This document shows, piece after piece, positions 16,349 to 24,063 of a DNA stretch of 64,000 nt. The DNA comes from Umezawaea sp049997955 (GTDB taxonomy: Bacteria > Actinomycetota > Actinomycetes > Mycobacteriales > Pseudonocardiaceae). Where the stretch lies: the NCBI GenBank assembly GCA_049997955.1, contig JAEBDY010000013.1, positions 248,001 through 312,000 on the forward strand. The letters are read 5' to 3'. The first letter of the stretch is position 1. The number at the start of each line of letters is the position of its first letter. The notes under the pieces were generated by a model, which had not been told where the DNA came from, did not search any database, and saw only the letters and a program-made list of their open reading frames with translations. Made by a program: the position numbers and the translations under genes.

Positions 16349-18418
16349 CTACGTGTGCGCGAGGTCCGTGAACCGGCTGTAGTGCAGCTGGTGGGCGACC
16401 ACGATCGTCGCGGTGGGCCCGGCGCGGTGCTTCGCGATGATCAGGTCGGCCTCGCCCGCCCGCGGGTCGTCGCGTTCCCAGGCGTCCGGCCTGTTGATCA
16501 TGATGACCATGTCCGCGTCCTGCTCCAGGGAGCCGGACTCGCGGAGGTCGGAGAGCATCGGCTTCTTGTCGGTGCGCTGTTCGGGACCGCGGTTGAGCTG
16601 GCTGATCGCGATCACCGGCACCTCCAGCTCCTTGGCGATGAGCTTGAGGTTTCGGGAGAACTCCGACACTTCCTGCTGCCGGGACTCGGTGCGCTTGCCG
16701 GACGACATCAGCTGGAGGTAGTCGACCACCACCAGCTTCAGGTCGTGGCGCTGCTTCAGCCGTCGTGCCTTGGCCCGGATCTCCATCATCGTGAGGTTCG
16801 GCGAGTCGTCGACGAAGATCGGCGCCTCGCTGATCTCGCTCATCCGCCTGGCCAGCCTGGTCCAGTCGTCGTCGCTCATCCGGCCACCGCGCATGTCGCC
16901 CAGGCGGATCTTGGCCTCAGCGGACAGCATGCGCATGACGATCTCGGTGCGGCTCATCTCGAGCGAGAAGATGGCGCTGGTCAGGCCGTGCTTGATCGAG
17001 CACGACCTGACGAAGTCGAGGCCCAGGGTGGAGTTGTGCGTCGGGATCATGGTCGGCCCGGCGAGGTACATGTGGTCGTGGTTGTCGACCTCCACGCACC
17101 GCACGGGCACGCCTGCCACCGGGCGCACGGCGGTGATGTCGACGCGGTCGCCGCCCAACGTGCGGAGCAGTTCGGCGATGTCGCGGGACAACCGCACGAA
17201 GCGGGTCCCCAACGAGTCGCCGACCAGCAGCGCGTCCAGCAGTTCCCGGCGCTGCGCGTGGCTCGCCCGCAGGTACTCGACGGGGATGTGGGGCTCGTCC
17301 GCCAGGCCGAGTTCCTTGGCGGTGCGCACCTCGTCGTCGGTCAGGTCGGAAGCCGTGAACGCCAACTCGCCCACGCCCGCGAGGAACGCGCCGAGCGTGC
17401 GGGGTGGCAGGGGCAGCGAAGCGGTGGGCAGGCTCCAGCCGGACGCGAGCCGCACGGAGTGCCGCGCGCTGCTGCGGTGGATCTGCTCGGTGGTGCGGAT
17501 CGCCCAGAACCCGCCGGTGGCGCTGCACGACTCGGTCAGCCACTGGTGCTGCGCGTCGGCCGTGACCACGGTGCCGTCGCTGAACTCCACGTCGAAGCAC
17601 GGGCGGTCGACCATCACCTCGGTCGCCGCGACGACCCTGGTCGGCCTGCCGTCTGCGCCCATCAGCCGCTCGCCGACGCGCACCTCGCCCATGGTCGTCC
17701 AGCCGGTCGGCGTGGGCAGCGGGGTGTCGAGCGCCAGCGCCTTGCCGACACCGGGGCGGGCCGCGACGATGATCATCTGGCCGGGGTGCATGCCGTTGGT
17801 CAACTCGTCGAGGTCGGCGAACCCGGTCGGGATGCCGCTCGAGTGGCCGCCGCGCGAGGCGATGGCGTCGATCTCGTCCATGGTCGGCTGGAGCAGGTCC
17901 TCCAGCAGCACGTAGTCCTCGGTCGTGCGCCGGTCGGTCACCTCGTAGATGGCGGCCTGGGCCCGGTCGACCACCTCGTCCACGTCAGCGCCCTCGGCGC
18001 CGTTGTACCCGAGCTGCACGATGCGCGTGCCCGCCTCGACGAGCCTGCGCAGCACGGCCTTCTCGGCCACGATCTCCGCGTAGTACCCGGCGTTCGCCGC
18101 CGTCGGCACCGTCGCGATCAGCGTGTGCAGGTACGGGGCGCCACCGACGCGCAGCAGCTCGCCCCGGCGCTCCAGCTCCGCGGACACGGTGATCGGGTCG
18201 GCGGGCTCGCCGCGGCCGTACAGGTCGAGGATGCAGTCGTACACGGCCTGGTGCGCCGGACGGTAGAAGTCCGTCGGCGCGAGCGCTTCGATGACGTCGG
18301 CGATGGCGTCCTTGCTCAGCAGCATGCCGCCCAGTACCGACTGCTCCGCGGCCAGGTCCTGTGGGGGCTGCCGTTCGAAGCTGGGTTCGGCCATTCCTCG
18401 GTCGTCCACCAGCGCCAC
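16349..18418 (-). CDS. dnaB: Replicative DNA helicase DnaB containing an intein
   Basis: 689 codons encode a helicase of about 453 residues split by a 236-residue intein. The N-terminal domain starts ERQPPQDLAAEQSVLGGMLL, typical of actinobacterial DnaB. The RecA-like motor carries a Walker A that reads ARPGVGK, is interrupted by the intein, then resumes STLGLDF. Walker B is LVVVDYLQLM and the later motif is ISQLNRGPEQR. The protein unwinds DNA at the replication fork as a hexamer, and splicing must restore the P-loop before ATP can be used. The GTG at 18418 (VALVDDRGMAEPS) follows GGAGG; an ATG at 18439 or 18394 is possible. Its promoter region holds DnaA-box-like sites. Confidence 0.95.
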   Translation of the reverse strand: MALVDDRGMAEPSFERQPPQDLAAEQSVLGGMLLSKDAIADVIEALAPTDFYRPAHQAVYDCILDLYGRGEPADPITVSAELERRGELLRVGGAPYLHTLIATVPTAANAGYYAEIVAEKAVLRRLVEAGTRIVQLGYNGAEGADVDEVVDRAQAAIYEVTDRRTTEDYVLLEDLLQPTMDEIDAIASRGGHSSGIPTGFADLDELTNGMHPGQMIIVAARPGVGKALALDTPLPTPTGWTTMGEVRVGERLMGADGRPTRVVAATEVMVDRPCFDVEFSDGTVVTADAQHQWLTESCSATGGFWAIRTTEQIHRSSARHSVRLASGWSLPTASLPLPPRTLGAFLAGVGELAFTASDLTDDEVRTAKELGLADEPHIPVEYLRASHAQRRELLDALLVGDSLGTRFVRLSRDIAELLRTLGGDRVDITAVRPVAGVPVRCVEVDNHDHMYLAGPTMIPTHNSTLGLDFVRSCSIKHGLTSAIFSLEMSRTEIVMRMLSAEAKIRLGDMRGGRMSDDDWTRLARRMSEISEAPIFVDDSPNLTMMEIRAKARRLKQRHDLKLVVVDYLQLMSSGKRTESRQQEVSEFSRNLKLIAKELEVPVIAISQLNRGPEQRTDKKPMLSDLRESGSLEQDADMVIMINRPDAWERDDPRAGEADLIIAKHRAGPTATIVVAHQLHYSRFTDLAHT
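17033..17740 (-). other. In-frame class 3 intein in the DnaB P-loop, eroded endonuclease
   Basis: 236 codons from Ala (ALALDTPLPTPTGWTTMG) to the terminal His-Asn, with Ser as +1 residue. There is no N-terminal Cys/Ser. Instead the WCT signature of class 3 inteins is present: Trp two residues after the block B His (HQW), Cys in block F (VPVRCVEVD) and Thr in block G (IPTHN). This matches the mechanistic class known from mycobacteriophage Bethlehem and M. smegmatis DnaB. The middle has two LAGLIDADG-like remnants, TLGAFLAGVGEL and a degraded ELLDALLVGDSLG without the catalytic acids in place, so homing activity is probably lost. Confidence 0.9.
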
Positions 18419-18567
18419 CGCGCCCTCACCTCCACGCATCGAGCTGTCCGAGATCCGTTGTACCCCGAAGCACCGACAATTTTTCGCAGCACGGGCTGCA
18501 ACGCACAGCGAGCACCGGGGTCATGCCCGGACGCTAGAGCCACCCGACTGGAGCAAGCAAACCTGCC

Positions 18568-18791
18568 TGTGGACAAGTCGGTGGACAGGTTGTGGATGAT
18601 CCGCGCTATCTGGCCACACCGGGCCGACAAGGTGGGGACAACCTGTGCACAACTTGGTGCATGGCAGAAGTAGTTGCAGCTCAGGGGCTGTGTACAACTT
18701 GTGGAAAAAGTTGTTGGTCATGGGCGCGGCGTGTCGCGTGTAACCGGCTTTTCGGCGTGTCGCGCAGCACGTGTCACAGCGGCTGTCCACA
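18568..18791. promoter_or_regulatory. Cluster of DnaA-box-like nonamers upstream of dnaB
   Basis: The 469-base gap between dnaB and rplI has no gene. It holds TGTGGACAA (18568), TGTGGATGA (18591), TGTGCACAA (18644), TGTGTACAA (18689), TGTGGAAAA (18700) and CTGTCCACA (18783), plus a weaker GGTGGACAG near 18580. Read on the other strand these are TTGTCCACA, TCATCCACA, TTGTGCACA and so on, close to the TTATCCACA/TTGTCCACA consensus. Most share one orientation. They suggest DnaA control of dnaB or a titration site; a full origin is less likely because dnaA and dnaN are absent. Confidence 0.65.
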
Positions 18792-18825
18792 GCCTGCCGA
18801 TTACCCGAGGACTACGACGAACGAG

Positions 18826-18869
18826 CGACAGCGCCGCCTGCCCGGCTGACCGGGCGGACGGCGCTGTCG
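18826..18869 (-). terminator. Terminator of the rpsF-ssb-rpsR-rplI operon
   Basis: Arms CGACAGCGCC (18826-18835) and GGCGCTGTCG (18860-18869) pair perfectly, with an inner GCCCGG/CCGGGC pair (18840-18845, 18850-18855). It lies 18 bases past the rplI stop in the direction of transcription, so dnaB is probably transcribed from its own promoter. Confidence 0.75.
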
Positions 18870-18887
18870 GCGATCTGTCTGCGGTGC

Positions 18888-19343
18888 TCAGTTAGCGGAG
18901 GACACGTCCACCGAGAGTGAGACCGTGACCTCCGGGTGCAGCCGGACGGTCACCGCGTGGTGCCCGGTCGTCTTGATGTGACCGGCCAGCTCGATGGCGC
19001 GCTTGTCCAGCGTCGGACCACCGGCGGAACGGACCGCGGACACCACGTCGGACGTGGTGACCGAGCCGAACAGCTTGCTGGAGCCCTTGGCGGACTTGGC
19101 CTTCAGCGCCACGGCGCCGAGGCCTTCCAGCTTGGCCTTGATCTCCTTGGCGTGGTCCAGGTCGCGCACGCGGCGCGTCTCCTGGGCGCGGCGGATGACC
19201 TCGACCTGCTTGGCCGCACCCTTGGTGGCCACGATGGCCAGACCGCGGGGCAGCAGGTAGTTGCGGCCGTAACCGTCCTTGACCTCGACGATGTCGCCGG
19301 GTCCACCAAGGCCGCTCACGTCAGCAGTGAGGATGAGCTTCAT
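18888..19343 (-). CDS. rplI: 50S ribosomal protein L9
   Basis: 151 residues. The start MKLILTADVSGLGGPGDIVEV and the KDGYGRNYLLPRGLA motif are the conserved L9 N-terminal domain, followed by the long connecting helix and the C-terminal rRNA-binding domain. L9 binds 23S rRNA and stabilises the L1-stalk side of the large subunit. It is the last gene of the rpsF-ssb-rpsR-rplI operon, 25 bases after rpsR. Length and start match actinobacterial L9. Confidence 0.97.
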   Translation of the reverse strand: MKLILTADVSGLGGPGDIVEVKDGYGRNYLLPRGLAIVATKGAAKQVEVIRRAQETRRVRDLDHAKEIKAKLEGLGAVALKAKSAKGSSKLFGSVTTSDVVSAVRSAGGPTLDKRAIELAGHIKTTGHHAVTVRLHPEVTVSLSVDVSSAN

Positions 19344-19368
19344 TTTATGGGCTCCGTCTCTCTCTGAG

Positions 19369-19608
19369 TTAGCGGGCGGTCGAGGTGTAGGGCAGCAGAG
19401 CCATTTCGCGCGAGTTCTTCACGGCGATGGCGACGTCGCGCTGGTGCTGCGAGCAGTTGCCCGTCACGCGGCGCGCGCGGATCTTGCCGCGGTCGGAGAT
19501 GAACTTCCGCAGCATGGTGGTGTCTTTGTAGTCGATCTGAGTGGCGCTCTTGTCCTTGCAGAAGGCGCAAACCTTCTTCTTGGGCTTGCGCACAGGCGGC
19601 TTGGCCAT
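19369..19608 (-). CDS. rpsR: 30S ribosomal protein S18, zinc-ribbon (C+) form
   Basis: 79 residues beginning MAKPPVRKPKKKVCAFCKDK. The CxxC pair (residues 14 and 17) and a later Cys in TGNCSQHQ fit the zinc-binding C+ form of bacterial S18, as opposed to the Cys-less paralogue expressed under zinc starvation in mycobacteria and streptomycetes. S18 binds S6 on the small-subunit platform, which fits co-transcription with rpsF. It is preceded by ssb (63-base gap) and followed by rplI. Confidence 0.97.
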   Translation of the reverse strand: MAKPPVRKPKKKVCAFCKDKSATQIDYKDTTMLRKFISDRGKIRARRVTGNCSQHQRDVAIAVKNSREMALLPYTSTAR

Positions 19609-19671
19609 GTGTTAGCTCCTGGGTAACCGGGATGAACGCGGTGTGGGTTGTCTGGGTGACCGGTGCGCGGT

Positions 19672-20178
19672 CTAGAAGGGGGGCTCGTCGGCGAAGCCGC
19701 CGCCGCTGTTGCTCGCCGCCGGGGCAGAACCCCACGGGTCGTCAGCAGGAGCGCCGCCGCCGCCGCGGGGTGCGGAGGAGCCGCCGCCGAAGCCGCCGCC
19801 CTCACCCCCGCCACGGCTGACCTTGTTGACCTTGGCGGTCGCGTAGCGCAGCGAGGGGCCGATCTCGTCGACCTCGAGCTCCATGACGGTGCGCTTCTCG
19901 CCTTCCTTCGTTTCGAAGGAACGCTGGCGCAGCCGCCCGGACACGAGCACACGCGAACCACGGGTGAGCGACTCGGCCACGTTCTCCGCGACCTGGCGCC
20001 ACACGTTGCACCGCAGGAACAGCGCGTCCCCGTCCTTCCACTCGCCCGACGCCTTGTCGAACGTGCGGGGAGTGGACGCCACGGTGAAGCTCGCCACCGC
20101 GGCGCCGGACTGGGTGAAGCGCAGTTCGGGATCGGCGGTCAGGTTTCCGACCACCGTGATCGTCGTCTCGCCAGCCAT
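19672..20178 (-). CDS. ssb: Single-stranded DNA-binding protein
   Basis: 168 residues. The OB-fold (about 1-115) starts MAGETTITVVGNLTADPELR and has WRQVAENVAESLTRGSRVLV. A Gly-rich flexible linker ends in the acidic tip FADEPPF that recruits repair and replication proteins. It coats single-stranded DNA during replication and recombination. It lies between rpsF and rpsR, the standard actinobacterial order. Its ATG is 16 bases after the rpsF stop. Confidence 0.97.
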   Translation of the reverse strand: MAGETTITVVGNLTADPELRFTQSGAAVASFTVASTPRTFDKASGEWKDGDALFLRCNVWRQVAENVAESLTRGSRVLVSGRLRQRSFETKEGEKRTVMELEVDEIGPSLRYATAKVNKVSRGGGEGGGFGGGSSAPRGGGGAPADDPWGSAPAASNSGGGFADEPPF

Positions 20179-20194
20179 GTCGGGAGCCCCTGCC

Positions 20195-20539
20195 TCAGAC
20201 CTTGGCCTTGGCGGCGTTCTTGGCCGCCTTCACCGAAGCCTTGGTGGACTTCGGGGGGTGGCGCCGCATGACCTTGGTCCGCAGCACGGTCTCCTGCAGG
20301 CCCAGCTGGCGGTCCAGTTCCTTCACCGCGTCGGGAGTCGAGGTGAGGTCGAGGACGGCGTAGATGCCCTCGCTGCTCTTGTTGATCTCGAAGCTCAACC
20401 GGCGCTTGCCCCAGACCTCCACCTTCTCCACGTTTCCGCCAGTGGTGCGGATGACGTTGAGAAAGTTGTCCAACGACGGGGCGACAGTGCGCTCGTCGAG
20501 ACTGGGGTCAAGGATGACCATCACTTCATAATGACGCAT
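20195..20539 (-). CDS. rpsF: 30S ribosomal protein S6
   Basis: 114 residues, MRHYEVMVILDPSLDERTV onward, the typical S6 ferredoxin-like fold with GKRRLSFEINKSSEG and a basic C-terminal tail. S6 pairs with S18 on the 30S platform. The ATG at 20539 is preferred over a GTG three codons upstream, which would lie too close to the AGGAGGT. First gene of the ribosomal/ssb operon; its promoter should lie in 20540-20652. Confidence 0.97.
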   Translation of the reverse strand: MRHYEVMVILDPSLDERTVAPSLDNFLNVIRTTGGNVEKVEVWGKRRLSFEINKSSEGIYAVLDLTSTPDAVKELDRQLGLQETVLRTKVMRRHPPKSTKASVKAAKNAAKAKV

Positions 20540-20652
20540 GAGGACCACTCACCTCCTGTGGACTCGCGGCCACGGACTATCCGTGGCAGGAGGGTCGTCG
20601 CGTCAGCAACCCGTCCAGGGTAACAGCGAGTAGCAGTGGTCGATTACCAGGG

Positions 20653-21663
20653 TCAAGCCGCTGAACGGCGCAGCACCCACGTGCGCACGAGAGCGCCGGT
20701 CACGCACGAGAGCGCGAGCACCGCGAGCAGCACCGGAGCCGCCACGCCGCCCATCTTCCCGATGCCGGGCAGCGCCTGGGCGCGGCCCGCGGTCTGCACG
20801 TTGCCGGTCTCCGTCGTCGGCAGCCCGTAGCCGGGCGTGTAGCCGGGCACCTGGCCGCCGTAGCGGACGCCGGGCGACGGCGAGAACAGGCCGGGCGTCG
20901 CGAACGGCAGCGAGCCGTAGCCGAACAGCGGGACGCGGCCGAAGTTCGCGCCGAGCCCGCCGGGGCCGTAGAGCAGAAGGTCGCCGGGGCCGACGCCGCC
21001 GACCGGGCTGAAGATGCTGCCCGGTCCGGGCTGACCGGGCGTGCCGCCGGTGCCGGTGCCGGGGGGCGTGCCGGTGCCCGGCTGGCCCGTGGACGGCTGC
21101 CCGCCGGGCGGAGGGGTCTGCGGCTGGGTCGCGCCGGGGACGAGCTGCCCGACGACCTGGCCGGAGGCGTCCGCGATGGCGTCGGTGCCGTCCTGCACGG
21201 GCGCGACGACGGCGTTGACGCCCCGCACGGTCACCGCGCAGGTGGCGGACAGGGTCTGCTGGACGGACGCGCCGAGGGTGCCGATGACCGGGCCGAGCAG
21301 GGGGATCTTGGCCAGCTCCGCGACCACCTTGTTCGCGATCACGCCGCCGGTGATGACGCCGGAGCCGGTGGGGATCGCGCCGATCGGGATCGGCGGGAGA
21401 GCGGTGAACGCCTGGCGCAGCGGGTCGGCCAGCGGCGGGCCGAGCAGCGGGATCGCGCGGACCAGGTTGACGACGGGGTCGACCACGGCGCCGGGGCTCA
21501 GCGACACCGGGGTGCCGGGAGCGCCGTCGACGGTGGTCTTGCAGCTGCCCACGACCACCGGTTCAGCGGCGACCGCGGTGCCCTGACCTGCGGCGGCGCC
21601 GAGAGCGCCGACCGCGAGCGCCACGGCAGCAGCTCCGAGCAACCGGGTGAGTCGGGTCCGCAT
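20653..21663 (-). CDS. Exported membrane-anchored protein, Pro/Gly-rich, unknown
   Basis: 336 residues, not recognised. A signal peptide (about 1-33, MRTRLTRLLGAAAVALAVGA) is followed by an Ala/Pro/Val-rich region with the repeated element IPLLGP and two Cys about 100 residues apart that could form a disulfide. A Pro/Gly/Thr linker (about 190-225), a Gly/Phe/Tyr-rich segment and a C-terminal hydrophobic helix with a basic tail (VLAVLALSCVTGALV, RRSAA) complete it. The layout is that of a cell-wall-spanning protein anchored at the C-terminus. GGGGAGG lies 6 bases before the ATG at 21663. Divergent from nfo. Confidence 0.75.
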   Translation of the reverse strand: MRTRLTRLLGAAAVALAVGALGAAAGQGTAVAAEPVVVGSCKTTVDGAPGTPVSLSPGAVVDPVVNLVRAIPLLGPPLADPLRQAFTALPPIPIGAIPTGSGVITGGVIANKVVAELAKIPLLGPVIGTLGASVQQTLSATCAVTVRGVNAVVAPVQDGTDAIADASGQVVGQLVPGATQPQTPPPGGQPSTGQPGTGTPPGTGTGGTPGQPGPGSIFSPVGGVGPGDLLLYGPGGLGANFGRVPLFGYGSLPFATPGLFSPSPGVRYGGQVPGYTPGYGLPTTETGNVQTAGRAQALPGIGKMGGVAAPVLLAVLALSCVTGALVRTWVLRRSAA

Positions 21664-21814
21664 GTCCTGCCTCCCCATCGTTTCCTACTTTCAAGTAACG
21701 AGCGTAGGTCCTGGTGGTGACGCAGTCCACGGCAGTTCGGCGAACGTCCCCCCAATGCCCCATATCGACGGTGGGGCGGCAGGGCATTACCGAAGCCGAC
21801 TACCCTGCATGGTC

Positions 21815-22585
21815 ATGCGCATCGGGGCTCATGTCCGCGACGACGACCCGCTCGGCGCCGCGGCGGACCGTGGCGCGGAAGTCGTCCAGTTCTTCCTGGC
21901 CGACCCTCAGGGCTGGAAAGCCCCCAAACCGCACCCGCAGGCCGCCGAGCTGCTCGCCTCGGACATCGACGTGTTCGTCCATTCGCCGTACGTGCTCAAC
22001 GTGGCGTCCCTCAACAACCGGATCAGGATCCCCTCCCGCAAGGGGGTCGCCCAGCACGCCGAGGCCGCGAAGGCCGTCGGCGCGAAGGGGCTGGTCGTGC
22101 ACGGCGGCCACGTCACCAAGGGCGAGGACCCCACCGAGGGGTTCGTGAACTGGCGCAAGCTCTTCGAGCGCCAGGCCGAGACCGGTGGCTTCGCCGTGCC
22201 GATCCTGATCGAGAACACCGCGGGCGGCGACAACGCCATGGCCCGCCGGTTCGACGCGCTCAAGCGGCTGTGGGACGAGGTCGGCGACTTCGGCGCGGGC
22301 TTCTGCCTGGACACCTGCCACGCGTTCGCCGCAGGCGAGGACCTCGTCGGCATCGTCGAGCGGGTCAAGGCCATCACCGGCCGCATCGACCTGGTGCACC
22401 TCAACAGCTCGCGCGACGAGTTCGACTCGGCCCGCGACCGGCACGCCAACATCGCGTCCGGCACCATCCCGCCCGAACAGCTGGTCGCCGTCCTGGCGGC
22501 CGCCGACGCCCCCACCGTGGTGGAGACACCCGACGAGGGCCAAGCAGCCGACATCGCGTTCCTGCGCGAGCACGTCGGCCGGTGA
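21815..22585 (+). CDS. nfo: Deoxyribonuclease IV (AP endonuclease)
   Basis: 256-residue TIM-barrel enzyme that cleaves DNA 5' of abasic sites in base-excision repair. It opens MRIGAHV. The metal ligands are in place: His in VHGGH, Glu in ENTAGG, Asp and His in LDTCHAF, the DRHANI Asp-x-His and the Glu in VETPDE. The length matches the shorter actinobacterial End enzymes rather than the 285-residue E. coli protein. ATG at 21815 is used; an ATG two codons earlier is equally possible. It overlaps the start of the membrane transferase by 4 bases if that gene begins at its GTG. Confidence 0.93.
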   Translation: MRIGAHVRDDDPLGAAADRGAEVVQFFLADPQGWKAPKPHPQAAELLASDIDVFVHSPYVLNVASLNNRIRIPSRKGVAQHAEAAKAVGAKGLVVHGGHVTKGEDPTEGFVNWRKLFERQAETGGFAVPILIENTAGGDNAMARRFDALKRLWDEVGDFGAGFCLDTCHAFAAGEDLVGIVERVKAITGRIDLVHLNSSRDEFDSARDRHANIASGTIPPEQLVAVLAAADAPTVVETPDEGQAADIAFLREHVGR

Positions 22586-24015
22586 GCATGGCTCAGGAAG
22601 TGGTGGCCGCTGTGCCCGAGCACGTCGACGGGCCTCGGTCCAACCACTTCGGGCGCACCGCCATGGCGGTGCTCGTGCTGCTCTGCGGCCTCACCCTGCT
22701 CGCCGGGTTCGCGAACAAGGACCGCTGCACGGGGCCGTCGTTCGACCAGTGGGGCCGCAGCCAGCCGGACTACGAGCAGCGCAACAAGCAAGAGGTCTGC
22801 TACTCCGACATCCAGCACCTGTGGATCGGCCGCGACGTCGACCGGCACGTCTTCCCGTACGTGCACGGCGACATCAGCGCCAAGGGCGTCCTGATCGGCG
22901 GCACCGTCGAGTACCCGGTGCTGACCGGTCTGCTCATCTGGGCGGGCGCGATCTTCACCGACACCGACGCCGGGTTCCTGCTGTTCTCCGCGCTGCTGAT
23001 GGCGCCGTTCGGCCTGGCCACGGCGTGGCTGCTGGGCAGGTTGTCGCGGTGGCGAGCCCTGCTGTGGGCGGTCGGACCGCCGATGGTGCTCTACGCGTTC
23101 CACAACTGGGACCTGCCGGTCGTGCTGTGCGCGGTCGCGGCGGTCTACGTGGTGCACCGGGGCTGGGGCCGGGCCGGTGCGGACCGGCCGCTGATCACCC
23201 GTGCCGTGGTGGCGTCCGTGCTGCTCGGCGTCGGATTCGCGTTCAAGATCTACCCGGCGCTGTTCGTGCTGCCGCTGATGCTCTACGTCCTCACCGGCGG
23301 CCGTCGCGGCGAGGAGATGCCCGCCGGCAAGCGGTACGACTGGGCGGGCATGGTGCGGGTCGCGCTGGCCCCGATCATCACCGTGGTGCTGGTCAACCTG
23401 CCGTTCGCGCTCTTCGGCTACAAGGGCTGGCTGGCGTCGTTCGAGTTCCAGGGCCTGCGCCGGGTCGACATCACGACCAACTCCATCTGGTACTGGGGCA
23501 TGCGGCCGTTCATGTCGGACGACACGATGCAGTCGCTGGTCAGCCTGCTGTCGCCGGTGTGCATGGCGCTGTCGTTCCTCGCGGCCAGCTGGATCGGCTG
23601 GCGCCGGTACCAGCGCGAGGGCGTGTACCCGTGGATCCCGGTGTCCGCCGCGATGCTGTGCGGGTTCCTGCTGCTGCACAAGGTGCACTCGCCGCAGTAC
23701 ACGCTGTGGCTGGTGCCGATGTTCGTGCTGCTGCGCATCCCGCTCGGCTGGGCGTTCGCGTACTTCGCCGCCGACCTGGCGATGGGGATCGGCATCTTCC
23801 GCTGGTACTACGCGATCGAGTTCGGCCAGCCCGCGGGCATCTACGACGGCTTCTCCGCGCAGGCCGTGGTGATCGGCGTCTGGGGCCGCGCGGCGCTGCT
23901 GGTGGCGCTGTTCTACGTCTTCCTGCGGTCCCGTGACGTCACGTCGGACGACGACGCCGAGGAACGGCCGGTGCTCGACCGCACCCCCGCCTACGAAGGC
24001 GGACGTCAGCTCTGA
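22582..24015 (+). CDS. GT87-family (DUF2029) membrane glycosyltransferase
   Basis: 477 residues with about ten transmembrane segments. GT87 enzymes are GT-C-type mannosyltransferases that use polyprenyl-phosphate-mannose to build mannosylated lipids and glycans on the outer face of the membrane. The periplasmic loop carries VEYPVLTG, the acidic-aromatic motif shared with the convergent paralogue at 24064-25626, and HSPQYTLWLVPM corresponds to the paralogue's SPQYSLWLVPL. The GTG at 22582 overlaps the nfo stop as GTGA; the ATG at 22588 is the other candidate. Context alone does not show which acceptor it uses. Confidence 0.87.
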   Translation: MSMAQEVVAAVPEHVDGPRSNHFGRTAMAVLVLLCGLTLLAGFANKDRCTGPSFDQWGRSQPDYEQRNKQEVCYSDIQHLWIGRDVDRHVFPYVHGDISAKGVLIGGTVEYPVLTGLLIWAGAIFTDTDAGFLLFSALLMAPFGLATAWLLGRLSRWRALLWAVGPPMVLYAFHNWDLPVVLCAVAAVYVVHRGWGRAGADRPLITRAVVASVLLGVGFAFKIYPALFVLPLMLYVLTGGRRGEEMPAGKRYDWAGMVRVALAPIITVVLVNLPFALFGYKGWLASFEFQGLRRVDITTNSIWYWGMRPFMSDDTMQSLVSLLSPVCMALSFLAASWIGWRRYQREGVYPWIPVSAAMLCGFLLLHKVHSPQYTLWLVPMFVLLRIPLGWAFAYFAADLAMGIGIFRWYYAIEFGQPAGIYDGFSAQAVVIGVWGRAALLVALFYVFLRSRDVTSDDDAEERPVLDRTPAYEGGRQL

Positions 24016-24020
24016 CGCGC

Positions 24021-24058
24021 GGCGCTCGAACCCGGCCGGAACGCCGGGTTCGAGCGCC
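24021..24058. terminator. Bidirectional terminator between the two GT87 genes
   Basis: Perfect 16-base arms (24021-24036 and 24043-24058) around CGGAAC, placed exactly between two convergent stop codons at 24015 and 24064. It should end transcription from both sides. Confidence 0.9.
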
Positions 24059-24063
24059 AGCGG

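Noticed and set aside
17033..17740. dnaB interrupted by an insertion or frameshift
   Set aside because: The frame is open throughout and both ends carry intein splice-junction motifs with a restored P-loop after excision.
18568..18791. Chromosomal origin oriC at the DnaA-box cluster
   Set aside because: dnaA and dnaN, which flank oriC in Actinobacteria, are absent; no AT-rich unwinding element is seen. Kept only as a regulatory cluster.
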